A stretch of DNA of 64,000 nucleotides from Neotamlana sargassicola (lineage in GTDB: Bacteria; Bacteroidota; Bacteroidia; Flavobacteriales; Flavobacteriaceae). The stretch spans positions 1 to 64,000 of the forward strand of contig NZ_JAJAPX010000003.1 in NCBI RefSeq assembly GCF_020523965.1, written 5' to 3'. The position numbers and the translations under genes are program-made. Below the pieces are notes generated by a model. The model had not been told where the DNA came from and searched no databases. It saw only the letters and a list, made by a program, of their open reading frames with translations. Shown here piece by piece: positions 20,754 to 30,943 of the stretch. Positions within the stretch are counted from its first letter, which is position 1, and each line of letters opens with the position of its first letter.

Positions 20754-21911
20754 ATGATTCCTGAATCAAAATCGAAAATCATAGTTAAATATTTATCTAA
20801 GCAAGCGAGCATAGATGAGTTAAATGAGTTGTTGCAATGGCTTGAAAATCAAAACAATGTAAAAGAATTTAATGCGTTTGTTAAAGCGAATTTTTTAATA
20901 GAAAATGCTATTAAAAATTATGATAATCAAAATATTAAGGAAAACGTTTTAAAAGTTATTAAAAAAGAAAAATATACTATAAAACGCAGTAAAACTGTTG
21001 CTAATATTTACAAATTCGCCGCTGTTTTGGTTGTGTTTTTAGTAATTGGAGGGTTTTTATTCAATAAATTTTATAATTCGAATACCGAATTAAAAATTCA
21101 AGATGAAAATGTAACCTTGGTGTTAGGTAACGGCGCTATAAAAACGCTTGACTTGAGCAAAGAAACTGTAATTAGCTCTAATTCTGGAGAGCATATTGGG
21201 GTGCAATCTGGTAACAAATTAGCTTATAATAATGAAATTATAAAGGATGAACTTATTTATAATACACTAAAAGTGCCTTATGGGAAACGTTTTGAAGTAA
21301 ATCTATCAGATGGAACTACGGTGCATTTAAATGCAGGGTCGTCCCTAAAATATCCGGTGCAATTTATAAAAGGACAATCTCGGGAAGTATTTTTAACAGG
21401 TGAAGCTTTTTTTGATGTTACTAAAGATAAAAATCATCCTTTTGTAGTTAATGCGAACGCTGCAAATATTCAAGTTTTAGGTACAAAGTTTAATGTGTCT
21501 TGCTATAGCGAAGATGTTCATATAACTGCAGCTCTAGTTGAAGGAGCAATCGCAATGTTTAAAAAAGACGTTTCATATAATCCGGAGGAGGCCATAAATT
21601 TATTACCAGGACAAGAAGCGTCTTGGCATAAGGAAACTAATATATCCGAAGTTAATAAATCGAATTTAGAATCTAGAACGGCATGGTTAAATGGAAAACT
21701 TATACTCTATGAGGTGCCGTTTAAAAGTATATTGAAAAAAATAGAACGTCAATACAATGTAAGTTTTATAAATAATAACAAAGCTTTAAACAATCGCATT
21801 TTTACGGCAAAGTTCGACGTTGAAGATATTTATGGCGTATTAAAAAGTCTTAGTGTTTCTGGCGGTTTTACTTATAAAATTAATGAAGATAAAATTATAA
21901 TTAATCCATAA
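20754..21911 (+). CDS. FecR-family anti-sigma factor
   Basis: 385 residues. The cytoplasmic N-terminus (1-80) would hold the sigma factor, one membrane segment lies at 86-106, and the periplasmic part contains a FecR domain (about 174-250, with VPYGKRFEVNLSDGTTVHLN in its core, a stretch common to the family) followed by a DUF4974-type domain at the C-terminus that receives the signal from the SusC N-terminal domain. The gene begins 93 bp from the divergent sigma gene and precedes susC. The arrangement predicts a three-part surface-signalling switch: substrate at SusC, FecR, sigma. Confidence 0.94.
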   Translation: MIPESKSKIIVKYLSKQASIDELNELLQWLENQNNVKEFNAFVKANFLIENAIKNYDNQNIKENVLKVIKKEKYTIKRSKTVANIYKFAAVLVVFLVIGGFLFNKFYNSNTELKIQDENVTLVLGNGAIKTLDLSKETVISSNSGEHIGVQSGNKLAYNNEIIKDELIYNTLKVPYGKRFEVNLSDGTTVHLNAGSSLKYPVQFIKGQSREVFLTGEAFFDVTKDKNHPFVVNANAANIQVLGTKFNVSCYSEDVHITAALVEGAIAMFKKDVSYNPEEAINLLPGQEASWHKETNISEVNKSNLESRTAWLNGKLILYEVPFKSILKKIERQYNVSFINNNKALNNRIFTAKFDVEDIYGVLKSLSVSGGFTYKINEDKIIINP

Positions 21912-21984
21912 AATAATAACATATGACCTAAAAACAACTAATTAACCAAAACTCAAAAAAAACTCGTCACTTAAAATAAAAAAA

Positions 21985-22010
21985 CCAGAAAGTGCTGCAA
22001 CACTCTCTGG
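21985..22010 (+). promoter_or_regulatory. conserved-looking hairpin in the susC leader
   Basis: Arms CCAGAAAGTG and CACTCTCTGG pair with one mismatch around a 6-base loop, 52 bp before the susC ATG and 74 bp after fecR. No T-run follows, so a plain terminator is unlikely; an RNA stability or attenuation element is possible. Confidence 0.4.
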
Positions 22011-22061
22011 CTTAAGCTAAGTGATAGAACATGTCTAACACATTATAATCAAACCAAAAGT

Positions 22062-25000
22062 ATGAAAAAAATCATTACAGGGGTCGATAAAATATTGTAT
22101 ATCCCTGAGTTAAGTTTAAAGATGAAGCTAACTTACATTCTCTTATTTTTTGCTTTATTTCAAATACAAGCAAACAATACGTTCTCTCAAAATGTGAAGG
22201 TTACATTAAACTGTAACAATATGCCTATTGAGGAGGTTTTAACAGAAATTGAAAATAAAACAGAATTCAAGTTTTTATACGAGAAAGATGTTTTTTTCAA
22301 AGAAGAAAAAATCAATATCACCTCTAACGAAGAGCAGTTAAAAAATATTTTAAACCGCATTTTTGGCAAATTACAATTGCATTACGAGTTTATTAACGAG
22401 CAAATTATTATAGTTAAAAATACCGAAGACCAAGGGGTTGTAAATAGCTTAAAAGCTAAAATTAAGCAGGTATTTCAAGGTCCTATTACAGGTAAGGTAA
22501 CCGATGAAAGCGGTATGCCTTTACCCGGAGCAACAATAGTATATAAAGGACAAAACTCTGGTGTTACTACCGATTTTGATGGTAATTTTTCAATACCATT
22601 TGTGCAGAACGCTAAAACGTTGGTTGTTTCTTATATTGGTTACGAAACTCAAGAGGTAGTTATTAATAATGTTTCAAAAATTAATGTACAATTAAAAGTA
22701 GCTGTAACTGGTTTAGATGAAACAGTAATTGTTGCCTATGGTAAAATTAAAAAAGAAGCCTTAACAGGTTCTGTTGGTGTAGTAAATGTAGAAGGTTTAG
22801 CTAAGCAAGGCACAATAATTAATGTAGATCAAGCATTACAAGGTCAAGTAGCAGGTGTACAAGTAAGTGCACCAAGTGGTAAGCCTGGTGCCGCGGCTAG
22901 AGTTAGGGTAAGAGGGAGTTCTTCCATTTTAGGTACTAATCAGCCTCTTTATGTTGTAGATGGTGTTCCTATTTCTCCGTCTGTTGAGATTCCAGGATAT
23001 GCATCATTTATAGATGGGTTAAGTAATAACGAATCTACAACCCTAGAAAATGAAGGGTTTAACAACGATTTAGGTTTTCTCGATTTTAACAACGTAGAAA
23101 GTATTTCGGTTTTAAAAGATGCGACTGCTACATCTATTTATGGGTCAAGAGCAGCAAACGGTGTTATAGTAATAACCACCAAAAGTGGTAGTGGTTTATC
23201 GAAACCACAATTTGAATTATCGGTAACGCAACGTGCTAATTTGGTGCAAAATATAGATGTTTTAAATTCTAGCCAATACAAATCACTTTATGAAGATGCC
23301 ATTAATAACTATGTTGAATCAGGAGGAGTGGTGCCTACTTCAGATAGTTTTGGTCAAGGTATTTTAGCAGGAACCGAAGTCGATTTGAATACAGATACAG
23401 ATTGGCAAGATTTAGTAGTTAGAAATACTTCATTAACTAGTAATTATGCGTTTAGCGTTCGCGGAGGAAGCGATAAAGGTTCCTATTATTCTTCGTTGAG
23501 TTTGCAAAGTGATGATGGAAGCGTAAAAGGAGATGAATTAAAAAGATATGCTTATAGTTTAAGTTTAACTCAAAAACTAAAAGATAATTTATCATTTTCT
23601 TCTAATATTAATTTAGGACGAGTAAAAAGTGATTTAGCATTAAATAGTCTTTTTGCTGCATTTGAAGCGGCGACCTATTTGCGACCAGATGTTACACCTT
23701 ATGACGAGGATGGTAATTTAATTGCGCGTATAGGAGATATTTATAATCCATTGTCTTCATCACAACGCCGTATAACTTCAACCACTTTTTCTTTAGCTGG
23801 TAATTTTACATTAGAGTATGAGCCTATAGAAAATTTAATACTAAAAACTACGGGAATATTACAGTACATTGATGCCGAAAGTTATTCGTTTTATCCAAGT
23901 TATACCATAAGTGGTTCCACAACCAACGGTGAAGGAAATTTGGTAAATAGAAATACTATAAACCCAACAGTAGAAGGGACTTTATCTTACGATTTTTCAT
24001 TATCGAAAAGTAATTTTAATGTTTTAGTAGGAAGCACTTATCAAAACGAAAATTCGGTAACTAATAGTTTGTATGGCGAAAACTTTCCAAATGATGATAC
24101 GCTTACCGGAATTAGTTACGCAGGAGAAAGCTTATCGGCTCAAGAATCAATTACTAGAAGTACATTAATATCATTTTTCTCTCGATTTATTTATGATTAC
24201 GATAACAGATATGTAATAAATTTTTCGGGTAGAACAGATGGATCTTCAAAATTTGGTGCAAATAAACGTTGGGCAACCTTTCCTTCTGTTGGTTTAGGAT
24301 GGAATATTCATAACGAAAAATTTATGGATAATGCTTATGCTGTTAATTTTTTAAAATTACGAGCAAGTACAGGTCAATCGGGTAATGTAACCTTCGATCC
24401 TAATCAGTCTTTTAGTTTGTTTGGGGCATTAAATAGTACCTTAGGAGTTTATAACGGTAATACAGGAGTTGTGCCAGTTCGTATTGGTAATCCAGATTTA
24501 AAATGGGAAGTAACAACACAGAAAGATTTAGGTTTGGAGTTTGCTTTTTTTAATAACAGAATAAAAGGAGAAGTAGCTTATTACAAAAAAGATACAAAGG
24601 ATGTATTGTATCAAACTGAGTTACCTTCGTCAAGTGGTTTATATACTGTTATTTCAAATTTAGGAGATACCCAAAACGATGGTTACGAACTTACTTTAAA
24701 TTTTAACCTTATAAATAAGAAGAATTTTAAATGGAATTTTGGATTTAATGCTGCCACAGCAAACTCTAAAATAGTAAAATTAAATACTAGTTATTTAGAT
24801 GAATATGGTGGCACTTATTTAAATGGTTTGTATTTAAGAGAAGGTGAATCTTTAGGTTTAATTCGCGGGTTTGTTGCAAATGGCCTTTTTCAAAATCAAG
24901 AACAAATCGATGCATTAAATAGCAGTGCGCCAGATGGTGTTTATCAATCTACAATAACTAGCCCTGGAGATATTTATTTCGCAGATTTAGATGGCGATGG

Positions 25001-25571
25001 GGAAGTGAGTACTTCAACTTCAAGTGGAGATGTAACTAGTATTGGTAGTATTGAACCTGATTTTTTTGGAGGCATTAATACAAACTTTAATTATAAAGGT
25101 TTGACTTTAAATATTTTCGCAAATTATAGTTTGGGTAACGATATTTACTGGAAGGCAGGAGAAAATGCCTTTAGCTATACAACTTTAAACGAACAAGGTA
25201 ATAAACCTACTTTAGCTCTAGATCGCTGGACACCAGATAATACTGATGCCATATATCCAAGAGCGGTTTACAGAACTAACCTTTCTACTGCAAATCAAAA
25301 TAACAGACAGTCAAGTTTGTATGTGCATAAAGGCGACTATTTACGTATAAAAAATATAACCTTAGGCTATAATTTTAGTAACGATGTTTTAGATAAATTA
25401 AAAATACAAGGTCTGTATTTATATTTAACCGGAACTAACTTATTTACGTTTACTAAATATCCTGGTGCCGATCCTGAATTTACAAATATTGCAAGTTTTA
25501 GAAATCCTATAGATAGCAATAAATATCCGGTAAGCAAGCAACTAATAACAGGTTTAAGGTTAACTTTTTAA
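22062..25571 (+). CDS. SusC/RagA-family TonB-linked outer membrane protein with STN domain
   Basis: 1169 residues. A signal sequence lies at about 20-43 behind a long basic leader. It is followed by an STN (secretin/TonB short N-terminal) signalling domain at 47-117, a carboxypeptidase-regulatory-like domain at about 142-215 (ITGKVTDESGMPLPGATI), a plug with the SusC motif GVQVSAPSGKPGAAARVRVRG near 262-282 and a large beta barrel ending in the aromatic terminus RLTF. SusC proteins import oligomers across the outer membrane with TonB energy under a SusD lid. The STN domain matches the adjacent FecR and ECF sigma. The substrate is not stated by the sequence. Confidence 0.95.
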   Translation: MKKIITGVDKILYIPELSLKMKLTYILLFFALFQIQANNTFSQNVKVTLNCNNMPIEEVLTEIENKTEFKFLYEKDVFFKEEKINITSNEEQLKNILNRIFGKLQLHYEFINEQIIIVKNTEDQGVVNSLKAKIKQVFQGPITGKVTDESGMPLPGATIVYKGQNSGVTTDFDGNFSIPFVQNAKTLVVSYIGYETQEVVINNVSKINVQLKVAVTGLDETVIVAYGKIKKEALTGSVGVVNVEGLAKQGTIINVDQALQGQVAGVQVSAPSGKPGAAARVRVRGSSSILGTNQPLYVVDGVPISPSVEIPGYASFIDGLSNNESTTLENEGFNNDLGFLDFNNVESISVLKDATATSIYGSRAANGVIVITTKSGSGLSKPQFELSVTQRANLVQNIDVLNSSQYKSLYEDAINNYVESGGVVPTSDSFGQGILAGTEVDLNTDTDWQDLVVRNTSLTSNYAFSVRGGSDKGSYYSSLSLQSDDGSVKGDELKRYAYSLSLTQKLKDNLSFSSNINLGRVKSDLALNSLFAAFEAATYLRPDVTPYDEDGNLIARIGDIYNPLSSSQRRITSTTFSLAGNFTLEYEPIENLILKTTGILQYIDAESYSFYPSYTISGSTTNGEGNLVNRNTINPTVEGTLSYDFSLSKSNFNVLVGSTYQNENSVTNSLYGENFPNDDTLTGISYAGESLSAQESITRSTLISFFSRFIYDYDNRYVINFSGRTDGSSKFGANKRWATFPSVGLGWNIHNEKFMDNAYAVNFLKLRASTGQSGNVTFDPNQSFSLFGALNSTLGVYNGNTGVVPVRIGNPDLKWEVTTQKDLGLEFAFFNNRIKGEVAYYKKDTKDVLYQTELPSSSGLYTVISNLGDTQNDGYELTLNFNLINKKNFKWNFGFNAATANSKIVKLNTSYLDEYGGTYLNGLYLREGESLGLIRGFVANGLFQNQEQIDALNSSAPDGVYQSTITSPGDIYFADLDGDGEVSTSTSSGDVTSIGSIEPDFFGGINTNFNYKGLTLNIFANYSLGNDIYWKAGENAFSYTTLNEQGNKPTLALDRWTPDNTDAIYPRAVYRTNLSTANQNNRQSSLYVHKGDYLRIKNITLGYNFSNDVLDKLKIQGLYLYLTGTNLFTFTKYPGADPEFTNIASFRNPIDSNKYPVSKQLITGLRLTF

Positions 25572-25581
25572 AGCAAAAAAC

Positions 25582-26922
25582 ATGAAAAATAAATTAATAT
25601 TAATTATAATTTTAAGTGTGTTAAGCTATTCTTGCGACGACGCACTCGATGTGCAACCAGAGAATTATTTGTTCGAAGACCAGTTGGTAACCGACGATAA
25701 AAGTGCTCAAACATCATTGTTTGGTGTTTACACTCAATTAAACTGGATTTATGGTCAAAATCTTGAGTTAAGTTTTCCTTTTTTAGATGGATCTTTAACC
25801 ACTACAAATGCCACATTTATTTTTGGTCAAGCTGCTAGTAATGTAATTAGTCCGGAAGATGGAACTTTAAATACATTTTACGAATGGCCTTATTATATTA
25901 TTAATTCGGCGAATGCTACAATCGAGGCTGTAACAAATAATGCTGGCGTATCGCAAACAGAGCAAGATAGAATATTAGGTGAAGCATATTTTATGCGTGC
26001 ATTCGGACATTACATTGCACTACGAAGCTTTGGGCAATTTTTCGATTTATCTAGTTCTTATGGTATTGTTTTAAGAGATGTTGTATCTACAGTCGAAAAT
26101 AGCCAGAAACAGCGTTCAACAGTACAAGAATGTTACGATTTTATTTTAGACGATTTGGATATGAGTATCCAAAAAAACACCACGTTTAGCAATAATTATT
26201 ATGCCTCAAGTTTAGCGGCAAAGTCATTTAAGGCAAATGTATTATTGTACATGGGAGGAACCGAAAATTATACCGAAGCTATTACATTAGCCGATGAGGT
26301 AATTAATTCGGGAGATGTAAGTCTTGAACCTAACTTTGAAGATATATTTATTAATGGCGAAGCAAATAGTGAAGTTATTTTTTGTCGCGTTGTTGGTGAA
26401 GGGCAATCAAATAAATTTTCTTACTATTATCAAACATTGCCAAGAACATCTACTTGGTTACAAAATTATTTAGAAAACGACCCTCGTGAAGAAGATAGTT
26501 ATGACACAAGTAACTTGAGGTTGAAAAAAATATTTACAACCGAAATTTCTGGAGGTCCTACAAATTATTTGCGTTTGGCCGAGGTATATTTAATAAAAGC
26601 TGAATGTCAAGCACGGTTAAATTTATTAGATGACGCTGAAAATACTTTAAATGTTATACGAAATAGGGCTTACGGGGGTTCTGCGCCAGAATTAACATAT
26701 ACCAATCAGCAAGAACTTCTAGATTTAATTTTCGATGAGTACGTAAAAGAACTTTGTTTCGAATCTGGAGCAGTTTGGTTCGCAGCGATTCGTCATGAAA
26801 AAATTGAAACATTAAAAGATGCAGTAACCAGTTCAGATCAGTATATTTTACCAATTCCAATGGCCGAATTACAAACTAACTTGGAGTTCGGTTCCCAAAA
26901 CCCAGGATATTTAGACTTTTAA
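25582..26922 (+). CDS. RagB/SusD-family surface lipoprotein
   Basis: 446 residues, somewhat shorter than the usual 480-550. Signal peptide with lipobox SYSC gives Cys18 as the lipidated residue, followed by the acidic DDALDVQPE typical of surface export. Tetratricopeptide-like helices carry the usual SusD text (RILGEAYFMRAFGHYIAL about 132-149; LRLAEVYLIKAECQARLN about 330-347). It forms the lid of the SusC barrel and binds substrate. It is 10 bp downstream of susC and in the same operon. Confidence 0.94.
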   Translation: MKNKLILIIILSVLSYSCDDALDVQPENYLFEDQLVTDDKSAQTSLFGVYTQLNWIYGQNLELSFPFLDGSLTTTNATFIFGQAASNVISPEDGTLNTFYEWPYYIINSANATIEAVTNNAGVSQTEQDRILGEAYFMRAFGHYIALRSFGQFFDLSSSYGIVLRDVVSTVENSQKQRSTVQECYDFILDDLDMSIQKNTTFSNNYYASSLAAKSFKANVLLYMGGTENYTEAITLADEVINSGDVSLEPNFEDIFINGEANSEVIFCRVVGEGQSNKFSYYYQTLPRTSTWLQNYLENDPREEDSYDTSNLRLKKIFTTEISGGPTNYLRLAEVYLIKAECQARLNLLDDAENTLNVIRNRAYGGSAPELTYTNQQELLDLIFDEYVKELCFESGAVWFAAIRHEKIETLKDAVTSSDQYILPIPMAELQTNLEFGSQNPGYLDF

Positions 26923-26959
26923 AAGAATTAAATAATTTGATTTAGTTATTATTTACAAG

Positions 26960-27000
26960 GGGCTTTAGACTACTACCGAATTCTAAAGCCCTATTCTTTA
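26960..27000 (+). terminator. terminator after susD
   Basis: A perfect 10-bp stem (26960-26969 with 26982-26991) with a 12-base loop is followed by a T-rich stretch. It would separate susC/susD from the M16 protease gene or attenuate read-through into it. Confidence 0.7.
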
Positions 27001-27074
27001 CCTTTTTTACTTTTTAAAGGAAATTCCCAAGTATCATAAATTTTAATATTAAAAACAATTAAGACTTAATTATA

Positions 27075-29882
27075 ATGAAAAAAATAGTAGTCATTTTAGC
27101 CATCATATTCAGCTTTCAAAGCTTTAAAATTGAAGGTCAAAATAATTTACAAAATAATATTCCCAACGATTCTTCTGTTAAAATAGGAAAGCTTAAAAAC
27201 GGTTTAACCTATTACATTAAGCAAAATGCAAAACCTAAAAATAAGGCCGAACTAAGGTTGGTTTTAAAGGCTGGTTCAATACTTGAAGATCAAGACCAAT
27301 TAGGTTTAGCTCATTTTATAGAACATATGGCTTTTAATGGTACCAAACATTTTCCTAAAAATGAACTTATAAATTATTTACAAAATATAGGTGTAGAGTT
27401 TGGGGCCGATTTAAATGCGCATACAAGTTTTGATGAAACGGTTTACAAATTATCTGTTCCCACAGACAACGAAACCATAAAAACGAGTTTGCAAGTTTTA
27501 CGTGATTGGGCAGACGGCATAACTTTCGATCACGAAGAAATAGATAAAGAGCGTGGCGTTGTTGCCGAAGAGCTTAGAGCTCGAAACGGCGTAGGTTCAA
27601 GAATGTATTACCAATCTATACCCGTATTAACAAATAATTCAAGGTATGCAGAGCGCGCTCCAATTGGGACACTCGACGTAATTTTAAATGCTAAATACAG
27701 TGCACTAAAGCGTTTTTATAAAGATTGGTACAGGCCAGACTTAATGGCTCTAGTTTTTGTTGGCGATTTTAATTTAGAAGACATTGAACAGCAAATAAAA
27801 ACGACATTTAGCAGTATTAAATCCGCTAAAAAACCAAGGGAGAGAGTATATTACAACATACCAAATAATGATAAGCCAGCGGTAACAGTGCAATCAGATA
27901 AAGAAGCTACGGGTTCAAAAGTATCTATATATGTTAAGAGGTTTGAGGATGAGGTAAACACTTTAAATGACCTAAAACAGGTCGTTTTACAACGTTTATA
28001 TTCAGGAATGCTGCGTCAAAGACTTTCTGAAATCGAAGTAGAGCCTAATGCACCATTTTTATCTGCAAAAGCCGGTATTGGAAATTTTTTATCAACAACA
28101 GATAGCTATTTTTTAGGAGCTTCTTTAAAGGAAAATCAACTTTTAAATGGTGTCGAAGGGCTATTAATAGAAAGTGAACGTGCCAAACGTTATGGTTTTA
28201 CAGAAGCCGAATTAGAACGTTATAAAAAAAGTTTTTTAAACAATGCCAATATTCGCCGTAAAGAAGAGGGTAAGCTCTCAAATAAATATTACGTTGAGCA
28301 GTATATAGATAATTTTACCAGTAAAACACCCATACCAAGCGATAACTTTAGTTATAACTTTTACAAAGACATATTACCAAGTATTACCGTAGCAGATGTA
28401 AACGCTATAAGTAAAAAATGGGTAAGAGATGATAATATGGCAATTGTGTTAAATACAGTAGAAAAGGAAGATGTTAACATTCCAACAAACGAAGAAGTTA
28501 TTGCCTTAATTGATAAAGTAAAAAATTTAGAACTAGAGCCATATATAGATAAATTGTCTAATGTAAAATTATTAGAAACACCTCCAAACCCAGGGCATAT
28601 TGTAGCTACTGAGTACAATAAAGAGGTTGATGTTACAACATGGAAATTGGCAAATGGCATTACCGTTATTGTAAAACCAACAAGATTTCAAAACGATTTA
28701 ATTTCGATGAGTGGTTTTCGATCAGGCGGAAGTTCAACAGCGCCAGATTCTATATATGTTTCTGCTCGTAATGCTGGAAATATTATTGGTAAAAGTGGTG
28801 TAAACGGTATTTCTAACATCAACTTAGAAAAATTAAGTATGGGAAAAACCGTTAGCGTATCTCCCAGAATTAATTATTACGACGATTTATTTTCAGGTTC
28901 TAGTTCCTCGGCAGATTTAGAATATATGATGAAGCTGGTCCATTTGTATTTTACCAAGCCAAACAGAGATGAGAATGCTTTTGTGGCTTTTAAAGAAGGG
29001 TTAAAATCTGTTTATAAAAATCAAGATGATAGCCCAAGTGCTTATTTTGAAAAAGAAATTGCAAAAAATATGACGCATAGCCATTTAAGATCTATGCCAT
29101 TAACTGTTAAGCAAATTGAAAACGAGCTTGATCTTGACCAAGCATTTAATTTTTACAAAGAGCGTTTTGCAAATGCAAACGGCTTTACATTTGTATTTGT
29201 TGGTAGTCTTAAATTAGAAAATTTAAAGCCACTTGTAGAACAATATCTAGGGAGTTTACCCTCTAATTTAAATGAAGAGAGTAAATCGAAAGATACAGGT
29301 TTACGATATGCTACTGGCGTAGGAAAAAAAGTGTTTTATAAGGGTATAAGCGATAAGAGTACCGTAGATTTACGTTTTACGGGAGCTATAGATTTTTCTT
29401 TAGAAGAAAAAGAACATTTAAGCTTACTAGCCAAACTATTAAAAATTAAATTAACTGAAGAGTTAAGAGAAAAAATGTCTGGCGTTTATGGTGTTCGGGT
29501 TTCATCATTTGCATCAAAAATACCTTATCAATGGTACAGAATTGCCGTGCGCTTTACTTGCGACCCAGAAAATGTTGATAAGCTAATTGCTAAAACACAA
29601 GAGGAGATTAACAACATTAAAAATCATGGTGCTTCGCAAATAAACATTACTAAAATTAAACAAGCAGAACTAGCTAATTACGAGCAATTTTTAGAAAATA
29701 ACAACTTTTGGAGTTCTAAGTTAAAAACGTCGCATGAATACGATTTAGATTTAGAGTCTATTTTGGAGCAAAATGAAGTTATTGAAGAAATTAATTCTGA
29801 AATGTTTAAAACTACTGCTAAAAAATATTTTAACGATGCAAATTATGCAGAATTTATTTTAATGCCCGAAAAGGCTGAATAA
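27075..29882 (+). CDS. M16-family zinc metalloprotease, PqqL-like
   Basis: 935 residues with a signal peptide (about 1-21). The inverted zinc motif HFIEH is at 80-84, and the downstream Glu lies in EERGVVAEELR-like text (DKERGVVAEELRARNG) near 155-170. A second M16 half follows (about 500-930) without the zinc motif, the usual two-lobed pitrilysin/PqqL plan. Being exported, it would act on peptides in the periplasm or at the surface. It lies 152 bp behind susD on the same strand, past a hairpin, so it may share the ECF regulon or have its own promoter. Confidence 0.92.
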   Translation: MKKIVVILAIIFSFQSFKIEGQNNLQNNIPNDSSVKIGKLKNGLTYYIKQNAKPKNKAELRLVLKAGSILEDQDQLGLAHFIEHMAFNGTKHFPKNELINYLQNIGVEFGADLNAHTSFDETVYKLSVPTDNETIKTSLQVLRDWADGITFDHEEIDKERGVVAEELRARNGVGSRMYYQSIPVLTNNSRYAERAPIGTLDVILNAKYSALKRFYKDWYRPDLMALVFVGDFNLEDIEQQIKTTFSSIKSAKKPRERVYYNIPNNDKPAVTVQSDKEATGSKVSIYVKRFEDEVNTLNDLKQVVLQRLYSGMLRQRLSEIEVEPNAPFLSAKAGIGNFLSTTDSYFLGASLKENQLLNGVEGLLIESERAKRYGFTEAELERYKKSFLNNANIRRKEEGKLSNKYYVEQYIDNFTSKTPIPSDNFSYNFYKDILPSITVADVNAISKKWVRDDNMAIVLNTVEKEDVNIPTNEEVIALIDKVKNLELEPYIDKLSNVKLLETPPNPGHIVATEYNKEVDVTTWKLANGITVIVKPTRFQNDLISMSGFRSGGSSTAPDSIYVSARNAGNIIGKSGVNGISNINLEKLSMGKTVSVSPRINYYDDLFSGSSSSADLEYMMKLVHLYFTKPNRDENAFVAFKEGLKSVYKNQDDSPSAYFEKEIAKNMTHSHLRSMPLTVKQIENELDLDQAFNFYKERFANANGFTFVFVGSLKLENLKPLVEQYLGSLPSNLNEESKSKDTGLRYATGVGKKVFYKGISDKSTVDLRFTGAIDFSLEEKEHLSLLAKLLKIKLTEELREKMSGVYGVRVSSFASKIPYQWYRIAVRFTCDPENVDKLIAKTQEEINNIKNHGASQINITKIKQAELANYEQFLENNNFWSSKLKTSHEYDLDLESILEQNEVIEEINSEMFKTTAKKYFNDANYAEFILMPEKAE

Positions 29883-29894
29883 TAATAACTTATT

Positions 29895-29946
29895 AAAATG
29901 CTAGATACTTTTTTAACAAATAGTGTCTAGCATTTTTTATTTAAAA
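29895..29946 (+). terminator. terminator after the M16 protease gene
   Basis: About 15 bp of stem (29895-29909 with 29932-29946, one G-T pair) with a long loop and T-run. Confidence 0.85.
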
Positions 29947-30035
29947 AATTAAAGCGCTGCACTAAAAATATAAAATTTCGACGAGTGGTGCTTATAGGGC
30001 GATAAAGAGTATATTTTCGAATGATGAAAATTAGT

Positions 30036-30941
30036 CTATAGTATCATATCTTTGTAAGTAATAACTGTCTTATAGTTTCTTTTGTAGAAATAATTTGTAG
30101 GATCGTCTATTGAAACCACTAAAACAAAATCGCCGCCCCAAGCGCCTAAACTTTTTATTGCACCATTAAAATCATTAAATAGTTTAGTTTTTACGGGTAT
30201 TTGTTTAGTAATTTTTGCAATTACCATTTCATGTAATTCAATTAATTCAATAAACTCCACCAATTTATTACAGTTAATAATTTTTTTAGTTAAGTCATTA
30301 ATAGATCTAATTTCAAATATCGAGTTTTTCTTTTGCTTGCGGTAGTAATTTATACCGTCGCGACTGTTTTGTTTTTGGTTTAGATGAACAAAATATAAAA
30401 ATGACTTAAAATCGGGATTAAAAATTATTGGGTTTATACTAGGTGTGTTATCCTTTATTGTATATGTTATAGCAGTATTATTTTGGGCACAAGCAATATC
30501 GTAGCCACTACCACCAAAAGTAAGTTCTAGCAGTTTAAAAGCATCAACATTTGCCCATTGTGCTATATTATTTATTAAGGTCGATGAGGTACCGAGCCCC
30601 CAGTTATTTGGGAAATCTAGATGAGTTTTTATTTTAAAACCATGTTTATTATTAAGAAACTCAGGATTTAATTGCTTAACAGCATTTAAAATTTGAACTA
30701 GCCTTTTAGCAACATCACTTTTTGTCTGCCATTTTATTGGTTGGCTGGTTAAATCAAACTCAGTATGAAACCACAATTCGCTTTCGTGATTAAAACTTTC
30801 CCAAATTAACTTTTGTTCAGGTATATGTTCAACTGTAAGGGATTGCCCGTATTTGGTAGGTACAGCTAATGCCGTAACACCATCTAAAACAACATACTCA
30901 CCTGTTAAAAGTAATTTACCATTGCTATAAAACTCCTGCAT
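30036..30941 (-). CDS. GYDIA-family GHMP kinase, likely mevalonate pathway
   Basis: 301 residues. The GHMP ATP loop is GLGTSS at 115-120, and the family name motif GYDIA is at 146-150. This Bacteroidota family sits beside degradative-type HMG-CoA reductase, as here, and is a candidate mevalonate or phosphomevalonate kinase for isoprenoid synthesis. Which step it performs cannot be read from sequence. The gene begins 2 bp after the reductase stop, so the two are translated from one message. Confidence 0.85.
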   Translation of the reverse strand: MQEFYSNGKLLLTGEYVVLDGVTALAVPTKYGQSLTVEHIPEQKLIWESFNHESELWFHTEFDLTSQPIKWQTKSDVAKRLVQILNAVKQLNPEFLNNKHGFKIKTHLDFPNNWGLGTSSTLINNIAQWANVDAFKLLELTFGGSGYDIACAQNNTAITYTIKDNTPSINPIIFNPDFKSFLYFVHLNQKQNSRDGINYYRKQKKNSIFEIRSINDLTKKIINCNKLVEFIELIELHEMVIAKITKQIPVKTKLFNDFNGAIKSLGAWGGDFVLVVSIDDPTNYFYKRNYKTVITYKDMIL

Positions 30942-30943
30942 AA

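Noticed and set aside
26960-27000. The hairpin after susD as proof that the M16 protease is a separate unit
   Set aside because: The T-run is interrupted, so read-through is possible; I keep it as a terminator but draw no firm operon boundary from it.
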